Shown one piece after another: positions 9,732 through 17,609 of a DNA stretch of 64,000 nt (position 1 is the stretch's first letter; the number at the start of each line of letters is the position of its first letter). The notes beneath the pieces were generated by a model that had not been told where the DNA came from, did not search any database, and saw nothing but the letters and a program-made list of their open reading frames with translations. The DNA comes from Halomonas sp. A40-4 (GTDB taxonomy: Bacteria > Pseudomonadota > Gammaproteobacteria > Pseudomonadales > Halomonadaceae): positions 4,030,001-4,094,000 of the forward strand of contig NZ_CP065230.1 in NCBI RefSeq assembly GCF_015767635.1, written 5' to 3'. The position numbers were made by a program, and so were the translations under genes.

Positions 9732-10207
9732 AAGATGTAATTTGATGTATTTTTTAATTATAAAACAGTTGGTTAGTTTTATTTTGTGCATAGTTTTTTA
9801 TTTGTTCCTACCCATCTTACTCTCCATTTGGTAGGAGAGAGACAGTCCTAGCTGAGAGCAAATGCAAACCTACCACAATCAGCTCAAGGTGACGCTCTCG
9901 CAGGGGGCTTCGTGCGTGCGATGAAATGTCCACCATCTCTGGGCTGGTATTGAGAGTAATGTCAGCAGCGTAGTGGTGAAAATGCCGCTACTGACCTTGG
10001 GGGCGTGCATGATGTCCTGTTCAAGGCTTCCCAGACACCGTTCGCTGCGGGGAACCTTCTTCTTGTTCTGTTGCTGAGCCTGAGCGACAGAAATCTGCTT
10101 CATCGGTTGGCTTTGGTCAGACAGTGGCAAGAAAGCCAGGTTTTACCCTGCGGTTGACTCTCCGTCAGCTGCGGAGGTGTTTACGCAGCGCTTCCCCAGC
10201 CCCACAG
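9732..10207. other. Island left end without a recognised gene
   Basis: About 476 bases. The first 100 are very AT-rich (runs of T and A), unlike the surrounding DNA, and could hold integrase or regulator binding sites. The remainder has average composition; an 83-codon open frame exists on the minus strand (9879-10130), but it has no recognisable domain and no clear ribosome binding site, so it is not called as a gene. Confidence 0.5.
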
Positions 10208-10666
10208 CTACTCACTTTGCGTCGGAAATGAAGCTCCTACGCTTTCTTCCGCCTGGTGGTGTCGTTGCTCCGATGTCCATAACGACTTGAGGAAATTAAT
10301 CACAGAGCGAATCTCGGCGGGGGTCAGGACATCCTCGAAGGCCGGCATGGTGAGTCTTTCGGTCTTGTTCCAGGGATCGCGCCACCCCTCGGCGATGATC
10401 CGGTAGAGCATCGCATCGGAGTGTTTCCAGGTATGCCCCTCCGGCCCGTGTGGGGGGGCGGGTAATTCGCCCTGGGTATTCTGGCGCTCCCAGTTCGGCT
10501 GGCCCTCGCCCTCGCTGCCGTGGCAGCTGGCACAGTACTGCTGGTAGATCCTTTCTCCCTCTTCCAGCCGAGAGGTATCGCGCGAAGAGGGGCCACCCCC
10601 CGCCATGGCCTGCCCCGCGGCACTCATCAGCAGCCATGTTGTGACGAGGATCCAGCGCTTACGCAT
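10208..10666 (-). CDS. Class I cytochrome c, exported
   Basis: A 152-residue protein with a signal peptide (residues 1-22, cleavage near GQAMA) and one haem-binding site CASCH at about residue 47, followed by a distal methionine candidate in RLTMPAFEDVLT. The ending IRSVINFLKSLW is typical of small electron-transfer cytochromes. It overlaps the preceding propeller gene by 8 bases, so the two are translationally coupled. As the last gene of the leftward copper/thiol operon, it could accept electrons from that pathway (inference). Confidence 0.88.
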   Translation of the reverse strand: MRKRWILVTTWLLMSAAGQAMAGGGPSSRDTSRLEEGERIYQQYCASCHGSEGEGQPNWERQNTQGELPAPPHGPEGHTWKHSDAMLYRIIAEGWRDPWNKTERLTMPAFEDVLTPAEIRSVINFLKSLWTSEQRHHQAEESVGASFPTQSE

Positions 10667-11519
10667 CGGGGGGTGTCCAGGTTTGGCCCTGATCTTCGCT
10701 GCGCATGAGTTCCCCCTCACGATCCAGGGCATAGAGCGTTCCCTGCGGCGCGAGCGTTAGCGCAACGAGCGTCGGGGCATTACCCCTAACTTGCTGCCAC
10801 TCCTGACCGCCATTGTCGCTGCGCCACAGTCCTTGCTCCGTGGCTACATAGACGTGCTCGGGATCGTCGAGCTTGTAGGCCAGATCATAGACCCTGCCGG
10901 CATTGAGATCCCCGGTCGGTCGCCAGCCGCAGAAGCAGTCCATCGACAGGCGAACCACATCGTCGGACACCGCATAGAGCCAGCCGGTCTGCATGCTACC
11001 CTCCATATCGGAGTGGATGAGCCGACGAACGGCCTGGGCAGGACCGCTATCCATCTTCTTCCAGGTCGTGCCGGTATCTTCGCTCTGGTAGAGGCCGTCA
11101 TCGACAACCACAGCATAAAGCGTTTCTGGCTGGTTACGATGCACGGTGAATGCGATAACGTCTTGGCTAGGCAGTCCCTCATCGATCTCGTGCCAGCTTT
11201 CTCCCTGATCGATGCTGCGCTGCACCCCGATCGAGGGGCCGGCGATATAGAGGGCCTGTTCGGCGGTTGCCGATACCGTTACCAACCGTCCCTCCGCTAC
11301 TTCGTCGGGCAATGGAATCATCGTCCAGGCCGCCCGGCCATCCGTGCTTTCGAAAAGCTGGTTGGCCTGTACTTTGAGCAGCCGTTCGCCTGTTTGGTCA
11401 TAACTCAGCGACGGCAATGCCTCCTCGGTGGCCCCGGCCATACTGACGAAGCTCAGACTGGCCATGACCCAGCTCGTCAGTGACAGGGCACGCCAGAAGC
11501 GACTCGTGATCTTGTTCAT
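10659..11519 (-). CDS. Exported BNR/Ycf48-like beta-propeller protein
   Basis: A 286-residue protein with a signal peptide (cleavage near SMAGA) followed by repeated Asp-box/BNR units such as STDGRAAWTMI, SIDQGESWHEI, SEDTGTTWKKM, SDNGGQEWQQV and SEDQGQTWTPP. Such propellers include sialidases and photosystem-assembly factors like Ycf48; no catalytic sialidase residues are recognisable, so a scaffold or assembly role is more likely. It also contains a lone SMDCFCGW stretch with two cysteines. The open frame continues upstream through the ccdA gene, but only the part from MNKITSR is plausible coding sequence. Confidence 0.8.
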   Translation of the reverse strand: MNKITSRFWRALSLTSWVMASLSFVSMAGATEEALPSLSYDQTGERLLKVQANQLFESTDGRAAWTMIPLPDEVAEGRLVTVSATAEQALYIAGPSIGVQRSIDQGESWHEIDEGLPSQDVIAFTVHRNQPETLYAVVVDDGLYQSEDTGTTWKKMDSGPAQAVRRLIHSDMEGSMQTGWLYAVSDDVVRLSMDCFCGWRPTGDLNAGRVYDLAYKLDDPEHVYVATEQGLWRSDNGGQEWQQVRGNAPTLVALTLAPQGTLYALDREGELMRSEDQGQTWTPPDA

Positions 11520-11542
11520 TGCAATATTTCCTCGAATAACGG

Positions 11543-12286
11543 CTAGCCGATGCTGCCCAGCGCAGGGAAGGTGCGCAATAACCAATAGGACAGTTCGGAC
11601 AGTTTGCCAGTAACCATCAGGATACCCATCAGGATCATGATCAGCCCGGCCGTCAGATGCATGGCTCGGCCCCAGCGGCGCAGGAATGGCTGGTGGTGCA
11701 GGAAGCGATCGAGCGACACCGCCGTCAACAGAAAGGGCACCCCCAGGCCCAGCGAATAGATGCCGAGCAACGCCATACCGCTCGAGGCATTGGCCGTCGA
11801 GGCGCTGACCGTCAGAATGGCGCCCAGAATCGGGCCGATGCAGGGGGTCCAGCCGAAGGCGAACGCCACACCCAGCAGATAAGCCGCACCGGGCACGCCA
11901 CCCTCTTCCTTGAGCCGGCCGATAAACCGCCATTCTCGCTGTAACCAGTGCAGCGGAATGAGCCCGGTCATGAAGGCACCGAACAGGATGACGATGAGGC
12001 CGCCGACCAGGTTCGCCTCCTGGCGATAGATCAGTAGCAGGCGCCCAATGGCCGTGGCACTGGCGCCCAGCATCAGGAATATCGTGGTGAACCCGAGCAC
12101 GAACCAGATCGACTGGGTCAACACCCGGAGTCGTTCCCGTCGATCCGCTTCTCGTATCTGCCCCAGCGAGCGCCCGGCGACGAAGGAAAGATAGCCCGGT
12201 ACGAGCGGCAAGACACAGGGCGAAGCGAACGAGATCAGGCCCGCCAGAAAGGCCGTCGCCAGGCCGATATTGGCAAGCTCCAGCAT
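11543..12286 (-). CDS. CcdA-type thiol electron-transfer membrane protein
   Basis: A 247-residue polytopic protein with six predicted helices. The two family cysteines are in FASPCVLPLVPGYLSF (helix 1) and GWTPCIGPILGAIL (helix 4). CcdA relatives pass reducing power from cytoplasmic thioredoxin across the membrane to periplasmic thiol proteins. Here the likely acceptors are the TlpA, CopG-like and SCO proteins encoded in the same operon. A second CcdA-type gene lies at 29.4 kb. Confidence 0.9.
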   Translation of the reverse strand: MLELANIGLATAFLAGLISFASPCVLPLVPGYLSFVAGRSLGQIREADRRERLRVLTQSIWFVLGFTTIFLMLGASATAIGRLLLIYRQEANLVGGLIVILFGAFMTGLIPLHWLQREWRFIGRLKEEGGVPGAAYLLGVAFAFGWTPCIGPILGAILTVSASTANASSGMALLGIYSLGLGVPFLLTAVSLDRFLHHQPFLRRWGRAMHLTAGLIMILMGILMVTGKLSELSYWLLRTFPALGSIG

Positions 12287-12303
12287 CCTCGCTTATCCCG
12301 CGG

Positions 12304-12687
12304 CTAGGCTTGGAGCTTGGATATGGGCCGCTCGGACGGCACCTGGTGATCCGCTGATAGACGATTGGCGGATGCCGTCTCCGTGGGTACCGCTGTGGAG
12401 GCTTCCACCCCGGCTTGCGCGTCGGTGGCTTCACTCGGGTCAGTTGATTTGCCTGTCTTGTCCTTGCATTTCATCATGCAAAGCCCCAGTCCACACATGA
12501 CGAGACAAGGCAAGAGGCTCACCAGGAGAGGCGCGAGGCCGAGCAGGACCAACTGATCCCAGCCCATGGCAAGGCCACCGGCCACCGCCACGGCGCCCAG
12601 CAGCATCCATCGGCGCGGGCCTGTTACCAGGCCTTTCAGTCCGGCTTTCTCTTGGCCTTTTTGGGGCTTGTCGTCACAGCAACTCAT
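12304..12687 (-). CDS. Small Cys-rich membrane protein of unknown function
   Basis: A 127-residue protein starting MSCCDDKPQKG, with two hydrophobic segments (about residues 27-42 and 45-70) and a second cysteine group in LPCLVMCGLGLCMMKCKDK. The C-terminal 50 residues are polar and low in complexity. The cysteine pairs at the two membrane edges suggest metal or thiol chemistry, but no family is recognised. Its ATG overlaps the stop of the TlpA-like gene (ATGA), indicating coupled translation. Confidence 0.7.
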   Translation of the reverse strand: MSCCDDKPQKGQEKAGLKGLVTGPRRWMLLGAVAVAGGLAMGWDQLVLLGLAPLLVSLLPCLVMCGLGLCMMKCKDKTGKSTDPSEATDAQAGVEASTAVPTETASANRLSADHQVPSERPISKLQA

Positions 12688-13253
12688 GGCGCTTCCTCTT
12701 GGGTGGCTTCTATGATTTCGGCAAGAAAGTCGATCATCTCGGAGGTATCCCATTCGGCCTCTCCGACCAGGCGCCCGATCTCCCTGCCCTGGCGGTCGAG
12801 CAGAAGTGTCGTGGGTATACCCACGGCACCCAGGTTAGCGCTGGCCATGCCGGTTGGATCGACGTAGGGGGCGAGATGCTCGATACCCACCTCCTGATAG
12901 AATTCGTTGACGACTTCGATGCCCTTGCGGTCGATCGAGAGCGCAACGACCTCGAAATCCGTTCCACCCAGTTCGGTCTGGAGGGCATCCAGGGTGGGCA
13001 TTTCCTCGCGGCAAGGACCACACCAGGTCGCCCAGATATTGAGCAGGATCAGCTTTCCTCCGAAGGTGGTCAGCGTCAGCGGGGTACCGTCGCCAGCCTC
13101 GAAGCTGATTTCCGACACCTCGCGTGGGCTTTCCCAGAGAAGAAACCCATTCGGCCCCACACGTTTGGGTGGTTCGGCGACGGCCGAAGAAGTGATCATT
13201 CCCCACAATGCCACCGCTACCCAACTGGTCCCGATCAGTTGTCTCATCACCAA
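12684..13253 (-). CDS. TlpA-like periplasmic thiol:disulfide oxidoreductase
   Basis: A 189-residue exported thioredoxin-fold protein: signal peptide to about residue 26, active site WCGPC in NIWATWCGPCREEMPTL and the cis-proline loop GIPTTLLLD. TlpA-type proteins reduce periplasmic targets such as SCO copper chaperones and receive electrons from CcdA-type proteins; genes for both are in this operon. A reductant role is therefore likely. Confidence 0.9.
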   Translation of the reverse strand: MVMRQLIGTSWVAVALWGMITSSAVAEPPKRVGPNGFLLWESPREVSEISFEAGDGTPLTLTTFGGKLILLNIWATWCGPCREEMPTLDALQTELGGTDFEVVALSIDRKGIEVVNEFYQEVGIEHLAPYVDPTGMASANLGAVGIPTTLLLDRQGREIGRLVGEAEWDTSEMIDFLAEIIEATQEEAP

Positions 13254-13262
13254 GGCTCACCT

Positions 13263-13703
13263 TCAGTGGGTGGCGTATATTTCGGGGCTATCGGTTGGCT
13301 GGAAGGCCAAGGTATAGACCTCTAGTGGACCCTGTTTCTCGCCCGACATTCCCGGTGAGCCAAGCGGCATGCCGGGTACGCTCAGGCCTTTGATGAAAGG
13401 TTTCTCTTCGAGTACCTGGGTGACGCTTTCCACGGGAACGTGGCCCTCGAAGACGTAATTGTCGATGAGCGTGGTATGGCAACCCTGCAGTTCCTCGGAG
13501 ACATCGTGCTCGGCTTTCATCTTCGCGAGATCGTGAGTATCGATTGTCTCCACCTCGAACCCGCTTCGTTCGAGATACTTGGCGTATTCGGCGCAGCAGC
13601 CACAGTTGGGGTTCTTGTAGAGGATTGCCGACGTCTCGGCTGCCAGTCCCGATAAGGGAAAGGACAGCAGCGCAGCCAGGGTGAATGTTTTCAGGTGTTT
13701 CAT
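13263..13703 (-). CDS. DUF411/CopG-family copper protein
   Basis: A 146-residue exported protein with a signal peptide (cleavage near GLAAE). The DUF411 core starts LYKNPNCGCCAEYAKYL with the family's CxCC motif; further features are QGCHTTLIDNYVFEGHVP and the methionine-rich SVPGMPLGSPGM. CopG proteins of this family bind copper with these cysteines and are linked to copper tolerance. The start is set by a GGAGG site. It sits between the SCO and TlpA genes, consistent with periplasmic copper redox handling. Confidence 0.88.
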   Translation of the reverse strand: MKHLKTFTLAALLSFPLSGLAAETSAILYKNPNCGCCAEYAKYLERSGFEVETIDTHDLAKMKAEHDVSEELQGCHTTLIDNYVFEGHVPVESVTQVLEEKPFIKGLSVPGMPLGSPGMSGEKQGPLEVYTLAFQPTDSPEIYATH

Positions 13704-13765
13704 ACGCTGAACCTCCATTGAGCTCGCGAGAACAGTTGATAGCAAGATCGCTATATCTCACAGTA

Positions 13766-14461
13766 TTAATTGAAGGTGTTGACGACAGTATGGCGAATAC
13801 GATCCCACGCACCGGTGGATAATTCCTCTGGTCCTTCTGCCAACACCTTTACATAGGAAACTAGGTGCTCCGGATCGAATTTGAGCCCATGAAAGCGGGC
13901 CCGCATCCGTCCTGTTTGGTCGATGACATGAGTCACGACGCCATGCGCCTGGACGCCCTCGGCCACATCATCGAATCGAAGGCCATAGGCCTCCGCGACC
14001 TGGCGGGTGGTTTCGGCAGGCTCATTTTCGGCCCGATAGAGAAAACGCCAGTTGGCGGGGTCCAGATCGAAATTTTCACCGTAGGCCCGCATGTTGTTGT
14101 GCGTGCCGGAAAAATCCTCGCTGTCGGTAGCGATGGTGATAAATTCAACATCATCTCGTAGGCCGGTATCGTTGACTCGCTCCTGCACCTCGGCAATCAG
14201 GTTCATATGCACCGGGCAAGCTTCCTGACAGCGCGAGTAGATGAAATTGAGCACCACGACGCTTTCTTCCAGGTCGGAAGACGACACGGTATTACCGTCT
14301 GTATCGGTCAACGAAAATGCCGGCGCTGGCTGGTCGACGAATTGGGCGTAGCGTTCCCGCTCTTGCAGCTCTGCCTCGGCATCTTCGAGGGAATGGGAAA
14401 AGGAAGGAGAACTGGTCATCAATGCTAAGACAAGTAGTGGTGTATAGAGCTCTTTTTTCAC
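13766..14461 (-). CDS. SCO1/SenC family copper chaperone/thiol protein
   Basis: A 231-residue exported protein starting at GTG with a GGAGG site eight bases upstream. It has a thioredoxin fold with the SCO motif CQEACP in NFIYSRCQEACPVHMN, and the conserved histidine in VVTHVIDQTGRM. SCO proteins deliver copper to, or reduce, the CuA site of cytochrome oxidase and also act in thiol and metal stress. The CxxxC spacing is the canonical SCO form. It is the second gene of the copper-type operon and distinct from the SCO at 45 kb. Confidence 0.88.
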   Translation of the reverse strand: MKKELYTPLLVLALMTSSPSFSHSLEDAEAELQERERYAQFVDQPAPAFSLTDTDGNTVSSSDLEESVVVLNFIYSRCQEACPVHMNLIAEVQERVNDTGLRDDVEFITIATDSEDFSGTHNNMRAYGENFDLDPANWRFLYRAENEPAETTRQVAEAYGLRFDDVAEGVQAHGVVTHVIDQTGRMRARFHGLKFDPEHLVSYVKVLAEGPEELSTGAWDRIRHTVVNTFN

Positions 14462-14536
14462 GTACCGTCCTCCCCTCGCGCCACCCAATCCTAGCGGAGG
14501 CCGCTCCTATGCGAAGCAGCCCCGGCCAATGCCACT

Positions 14537-14782
14537 TCAGGCGTTGCTATCGCCCTCATGACCCTGCTGCATGCTTTCCATCATGGCATTGCAGTTTTTC
14601 ATCATGGTATTCATTTCACTCATCATCCCCATCATGCCACCCCCTTGCATCATATCGCCCTGCATGCCCTTGCCCTCCATTGGCGCCTGCTGATTCTCTT
14701 CCTGCGCAAGAAGCGAGCCGGCACCGAAGCCGCTGGCGACGATGATGGCGGCAGTCAAGATCGCCGTGTGACGTTTCCGCAT
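14537..14782 (-). CDS. Small exported Met-rich (probable copper-binding) protein
   Basis: An 81-residue protein with a signal peptide (residues 1-26, cleavage after SLLAQ). The mature part contains about 14 methionines in the MM and MxxM spacing (GDMM, GGGMMGMM, EMNTMM, NAMMESM) plus one cysteine. This composition suits periplasmic Cu(I)/Ag(I) binding. It is the first gene downstream of a MerR-type promoter with an operator resembling copper-responsive ones, so copper-inducible buffering is inferred. Confidence 0.75.
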   Translation of the reverse strand: MRKRHTAILTAAIIVASGFGAGSLLAQEENQQAPMEGKGMQGDMMQGGGMMGMMSEMNTMMKNCNAMMESMQQGHEGDSNA

Positions 14783-14882
14783 GACTCTTCTCCTCTATCT
14801 TCCTGGGAATCACCGTTCCACCAGCAAGGCTGATGGACGGCTTGGCTTCGATTTTCACCCGGCAGCGGCGCTGCTTGCTGGA

Positions 14883-14913
14883 AAGATATCCTTGAAGCCC
14901 ACTTCAAGGTCAA
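14883..14913 (-). promoter_or_regulatory. MerR-type promoter with CueR-like operator
   Basis: Reading leftward: -35 TTGACC (14908-14913), 19-base spacer TTGAAGTGGGCTTCAAGGA and -10 TATCTT (14883-14888). The long 19-base spacer spanned by the dyad CTTGAAG/CTTCAAG is the signature of MerR-family activation. It would drive the Met-rich, SCO, CopG, TlpA, CcdA, propeller and cytochrome genes. Confidence 0.8.
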
Positions 14914-15039
14914 GCCCTTATTTTTTGGCGTCCCCGCGTCATGCGGGCGGCCACCCATTGAGCGCTATAACCAGGCCTTGACCTTTGGGCGGCCGCACGG
15001 TTGTAGGCTGACTGCAAATGAGTAGGTGAGGAAAAGGCA

Positions 15040-15471
15040 ATGCGAGTCACTGAACTGGCTCGGGCTGGTGGGGTCACTGCGGAAACGGTACGCCACTACA
15101 CCCGTGAGGGGTTGTTACGACCGCAACGGGACCCGCGCAACGGCTATCAACTCTATGACGAGGAGGCACTGGGTCGCCTGCGTCTCATTGATTGCCTTCG
15201 CTCGTTGGGAGTCGGTCTCCCAGACATCAAGAAGATATTGACCTGGGCGGACCAAGGCAGCCCTCCGCTTAGCGATACGTACGCTCCCCTGGTTGAACAA
15301 CGGCCATACATTCGCTCGCGGATCCATGAACTCCAGGCGATAGCGCGATGGCTGGAAAGCATCGACCACGATAATGCTTCCGAAGCTCCCAGCCTGAAGC
15401 AACTGATCGAATCGCTGGGATCGGCGCAACCGGCTATCGTCACGGATGGCCCGTGCGGATGCCATCAGTGA
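15040..15471 (+). CDS. MerR-family metal-responsive regulator
   Basis: A 143-residue activator with the MerR N-terminal HTH (MRVTELARAGGVTAETVRHYTREGLLRPQRDPRNGYQLYDEEALGRL) and a coiled-coil dimerisation helix. The C-terminal end carries CGCH (PCGCHQ) rather than the usual spaced cysteine pair, so the metal-binding site may be unusual. It is divergent from the copper/thiol operon whose MerR-type promoter lies in the gap between them. Its own promoter may use TTGACC at 14978. Its last 7 bases overlap the convergent SafE-like gene. Confidence 0.88.
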   Translation: MRVTELARAGGVTAETVRHYTREGLLRPQRDPRNGYQLYDEEALGRLRLIDCLRSLGVGLPDIKKILTWADQGSPPLSDTYAPLVEQRPYIRSRIHELQAIARWLESIDHDNASEAPSLKQLIESLGSAQPAIVTDGPCGCHQ

Positions 15472-16196
15472 TGCGACGGCGCCATGCTGGCCATATCGTC
15501 CATGCCGGTCATGGACTGCAGATGCCAGAGTTGCCAGACGGCAAACGCTATGATCAGCAGCGCCGCCAGCGTGCGGGTCGCTGGATGGCGAATCCATAGC
15601 GAGACGCGGCGGGCTGCCATACCGGTCGCCAGGACGACGGGGAGGGTGCCGAGACCGAAGGCCCCCATCATCGCCGCGGCGCGTAGCGGCTCGGCCACGG
15701 CCAGACTCCAGGCCAGCATTGAATAGATCAGCCCGCAGGGCATCCAGCCCCAGATCGAGCCCAGCGCGAAGGCCTGGGGCACCTTCACGACGGGCATCAA
15801 GCCTCGACCAAGCGGTTCGATACGCCGCCACAGCGAGCGACCCAGGACCTCGACACGCAGCAACCCCTTCCACCAGTTGGCGATATACAGCGCCATCAGA
15901 ATCAGCATGACCGCCGCCAGGATACGCAGCACCAGGGCGATGCCGTCCAGGGCATGATTGAGCACTGAGCCGAGTAGCGCCACCAGGGCGCCGGCGATCA
16001 TGTAACTGATGATGCGACCCAGATTGTAGCCGAGCAACAAGCCGGCCAGGCGTCCCGGCTGCCGCATGCTGGGGGGCACGGCAAAGGTCAGGGCACTCAT
16101 GATGCCGCCACACATGCCGATGCAGTGCGCCCCTCCGAGCAGGCCGAAGACGAAGGCCGCCGCCAGCGGCGGCAGGCTCAGGTCGGTGGGATCCAT
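15465..16196 (-). CDS. TauE/SafE (CcdA-like, HCIGMCGG-type) membrane protein
   Basis: A 243-residue polytopic protein with six helices and the motif GAHCIGMCGGIMSAL near the N-terminus and WGWMPCGLIYSMLAW in helix 4. Proteins of this type occur next to cytochrome oxidase and copper genes and are distantly related to DsbD/CcdA electron carriers; a role in copper or thiol supply for cytochrome biogenesis is suspected rather than shown. It ends the ccmFGHI-lgt-dsbD(alpha) operon, starting one base after the previous gene's stop. Confidence 0.82.
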   Translation of the reverse strand: MDPTDLSLPPLAAAFVFGLLGGAHCIGMCGGIMSALTFAVPPSMRQPGRLAGLLLGYNLGRIISYMIAGALVALLGSVLNHALDGIALVLRILAAVMLILMALYIANWWKGLLRVEVLGRSLWRRIEPLGRGLMPVVKVPQAFALGSIWGWMPCGLIYSMLAWSLAVAEPLRAAAMMGAFGLGTLPVVLATGMAARRVSLWIRHPATRTLAALLIIAFAVWQLWHLQSMTGMDDMASMAPSHH

Positions 16197-16736
16197 TCAA
16201 GGCGCTCCTTCTTCGCTATCCCCAGTATCACCAGGGGGAGAATCAAAGGCTGCCGGAGGGGAACCGTACAGCGCGTCGAGCTCGACCTGCTCGGGCGGAT
16301 AGCAGAGTCCCCGGTCGGAACACCCCTGAAAGGTCACCGCGATGGCCAGCGGCTCGGCAGCGGTGTCGCTCGCCTCGATGGGCGCACTGAATACCACCTG
16401 GTCATAGAACACCTCGATTTCCCCCAGAGACGCGTGCACCATGGGTTCGCCGGGGGGAATTGCCAGCTCACCGAAACTGACGCCCGGAGAGCGACTTTCC
16501 AGTGCAAACCGATGGCGGTGGAGGTAATAGTCCTCGGCAATGACGAAACCGACGTAGAGCCGCCTATCGTCTCGCCAGGCGCTGGCCCGGAAGGCTTCTT
16601 TAGCCGCCAGGAATTCCCGTTGAGCCGAGGTACCGAAGGGGGAGCTCTTGCCACTGCCCGCGGGAAACTCTCCACGGGCCGCTACCGGTGTGGCGACGAA
16701 CAGCAGCACCAGCAGAAAGGTGAAGGCCGTGTTCAT
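16197..16736 (-). CDS. Free-standing DsbD N-terminal (alpha) domain protein
   Basis: A 179-residue exported protein (signal peptide to about residue 20). It corresponds only to the periplasmic immunoglobulin-like alpha domain of DsbD, with its redox cysteines in [13 protein letters not shown]. In full DsbD this domain passes electrons to DsbC, CcmG and similar targets. The transmembrane and gamma domains are missing, and the adjacent SafE-like gene may supply the membrane part, giving a split DsbD (inference). It overlaps lgt by 4 bases. Confidence 0.85.
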   Translation of the reverse strand: MNTAFTFLLVLLFVATPVAARGEFPAGSGKSSPFGTSAQREFLAAKEAFRASAWRDDRRLYVGFVIAEDYYLHRHRFALESRSPGVSFGELAIPPGEPMVHASLGEIEVFYDQVVFSAPIEASDTAAEPLAIAVTFQGCSDRGLCYPPEQVELDALYGSPPAAFDSPPGDTGDSEEGAP

Positions 16737-17545
16737 GAGGCCGCCGCCGTTTTCCCCCTATCCACTGGCTGACGCATTGACCAGACAACCAGGGCCAGCC
16801 CCGCGATGAGCATCGGCAGGGTCAACAGCTGCCCCATGGTCAGCCAGCCGAAGGCGACGAACCCTAGGTGAGGATCGGGCAGGCGCACGAACTCCACGGT
16901 GAAGCGGAAGGCGCCATACAGCACCAGGAACAGCCCGGAGATGAGGCCCCGCTGGCGCGGTCGGCGCGACAGCCACCACAGCATGACAAACAGCACCACG
17001 CCTTCCAGGGCGAACTCATAAAGCGCTGAAGGGTGCCGCGGCTCCGGCCCCAGCCCCATCATGGGGGGGAAGACCATGGCCCAGGGAACGTCACTGATAC
17101 GTCCCGGTAACTCGTGATTGATGAAGTTGCCGAGGCGCCCGGCGCCCAGGCCGATCGGCACCAGCGGGGCGATGAAATCGGTCAACTGAAAGAAGGCCAG
17201 GCGATGCTTGCGGGCAAACAGCAGGGCGGCGATGAGCACACCGGCAAGGCCGCCATGGAAGCTCATGCCCCCGTCCCAGACCCTGAAGAGCCACAAGGGG
17301 TTGGCAAGAAGTTGCTCGAGCCCGTAGAACAGCGCATAGCCCAGGCGGCCACCCAAGATGATCCCCACGGCAGCGTAAAAAATCAGATCGCCGATATCAT
17401 CGTGACTCAAACCCAGGCGATGGGCTCGACGACGCCCTAGCCACCAGGCGGCGGCCAGCCCGACCACATACATCAGGCCATACCAGTGAATCTGCACGGG
17501 CCCCAGGGAGATGGCCACGGGATCGATCTGCGGATATTGCAGCAT
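16733..17545 (-). CDS. lgt: Prolipoprotein diacylglyceryl transferase
   Basis: A 270-residue inner-membrane enzyme that attaches diacylglycerol to the lipobox cysteine of prolipoproteins. The family signature is visible as [16 protein letters not shown], with the preceding [22 protein letters not shown] and the C-terminal helices. It is probably an accessory copy, since a core chromosomal lgt is expected elsewhere. Together with lspA and lnt at 40-42 kb, the island carries all three lipoprotein-maturation steps. Confidence 0.94.
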   Translation of the reverse strand: MLQYPQIDPVAISLGPVQIHWYGLMYVVGLAAAWWLGRRRAHRLGLSHDDIGDLIFYAAVGIILGGRLGYALFYGLEQLLANPLWLFRVWDGGMSFHGGLAGVLIAALLFARKHRLAFFQLTDFIAPLVPIGLGAGRLGNFINHELPGRISDVPWAMVFPPMMGLGPEPRHPSALYEFALEGVVLFVMLWWLSRRPRQRGLISGLFLVLYGAFRFTVEFVRLPDPHLGFVAFGWLTMGQLLTLPMLIAGLALVVWSMRQPVDRGKTAAAS

Positions 17546-17609
17546 GGTTCTTCCTTAATGCTCTGACAGCCAAGTCGCGTTGCCGAGACTGCGTTTACGA
17601 TCAGCCTGG

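Noticed and set aside
9879..10130. An 83-codon minus-strand frame at the island's left end
   Set aside because: It has no known domain, no clear start signal and no operon context; left as unassigned DNA.
11520..12434. Upstream continuation of the propeller frame
   Set aside because: It runs through ccdA in another frame and has no domain. The signal peptide at MNKITSR marks the true start.
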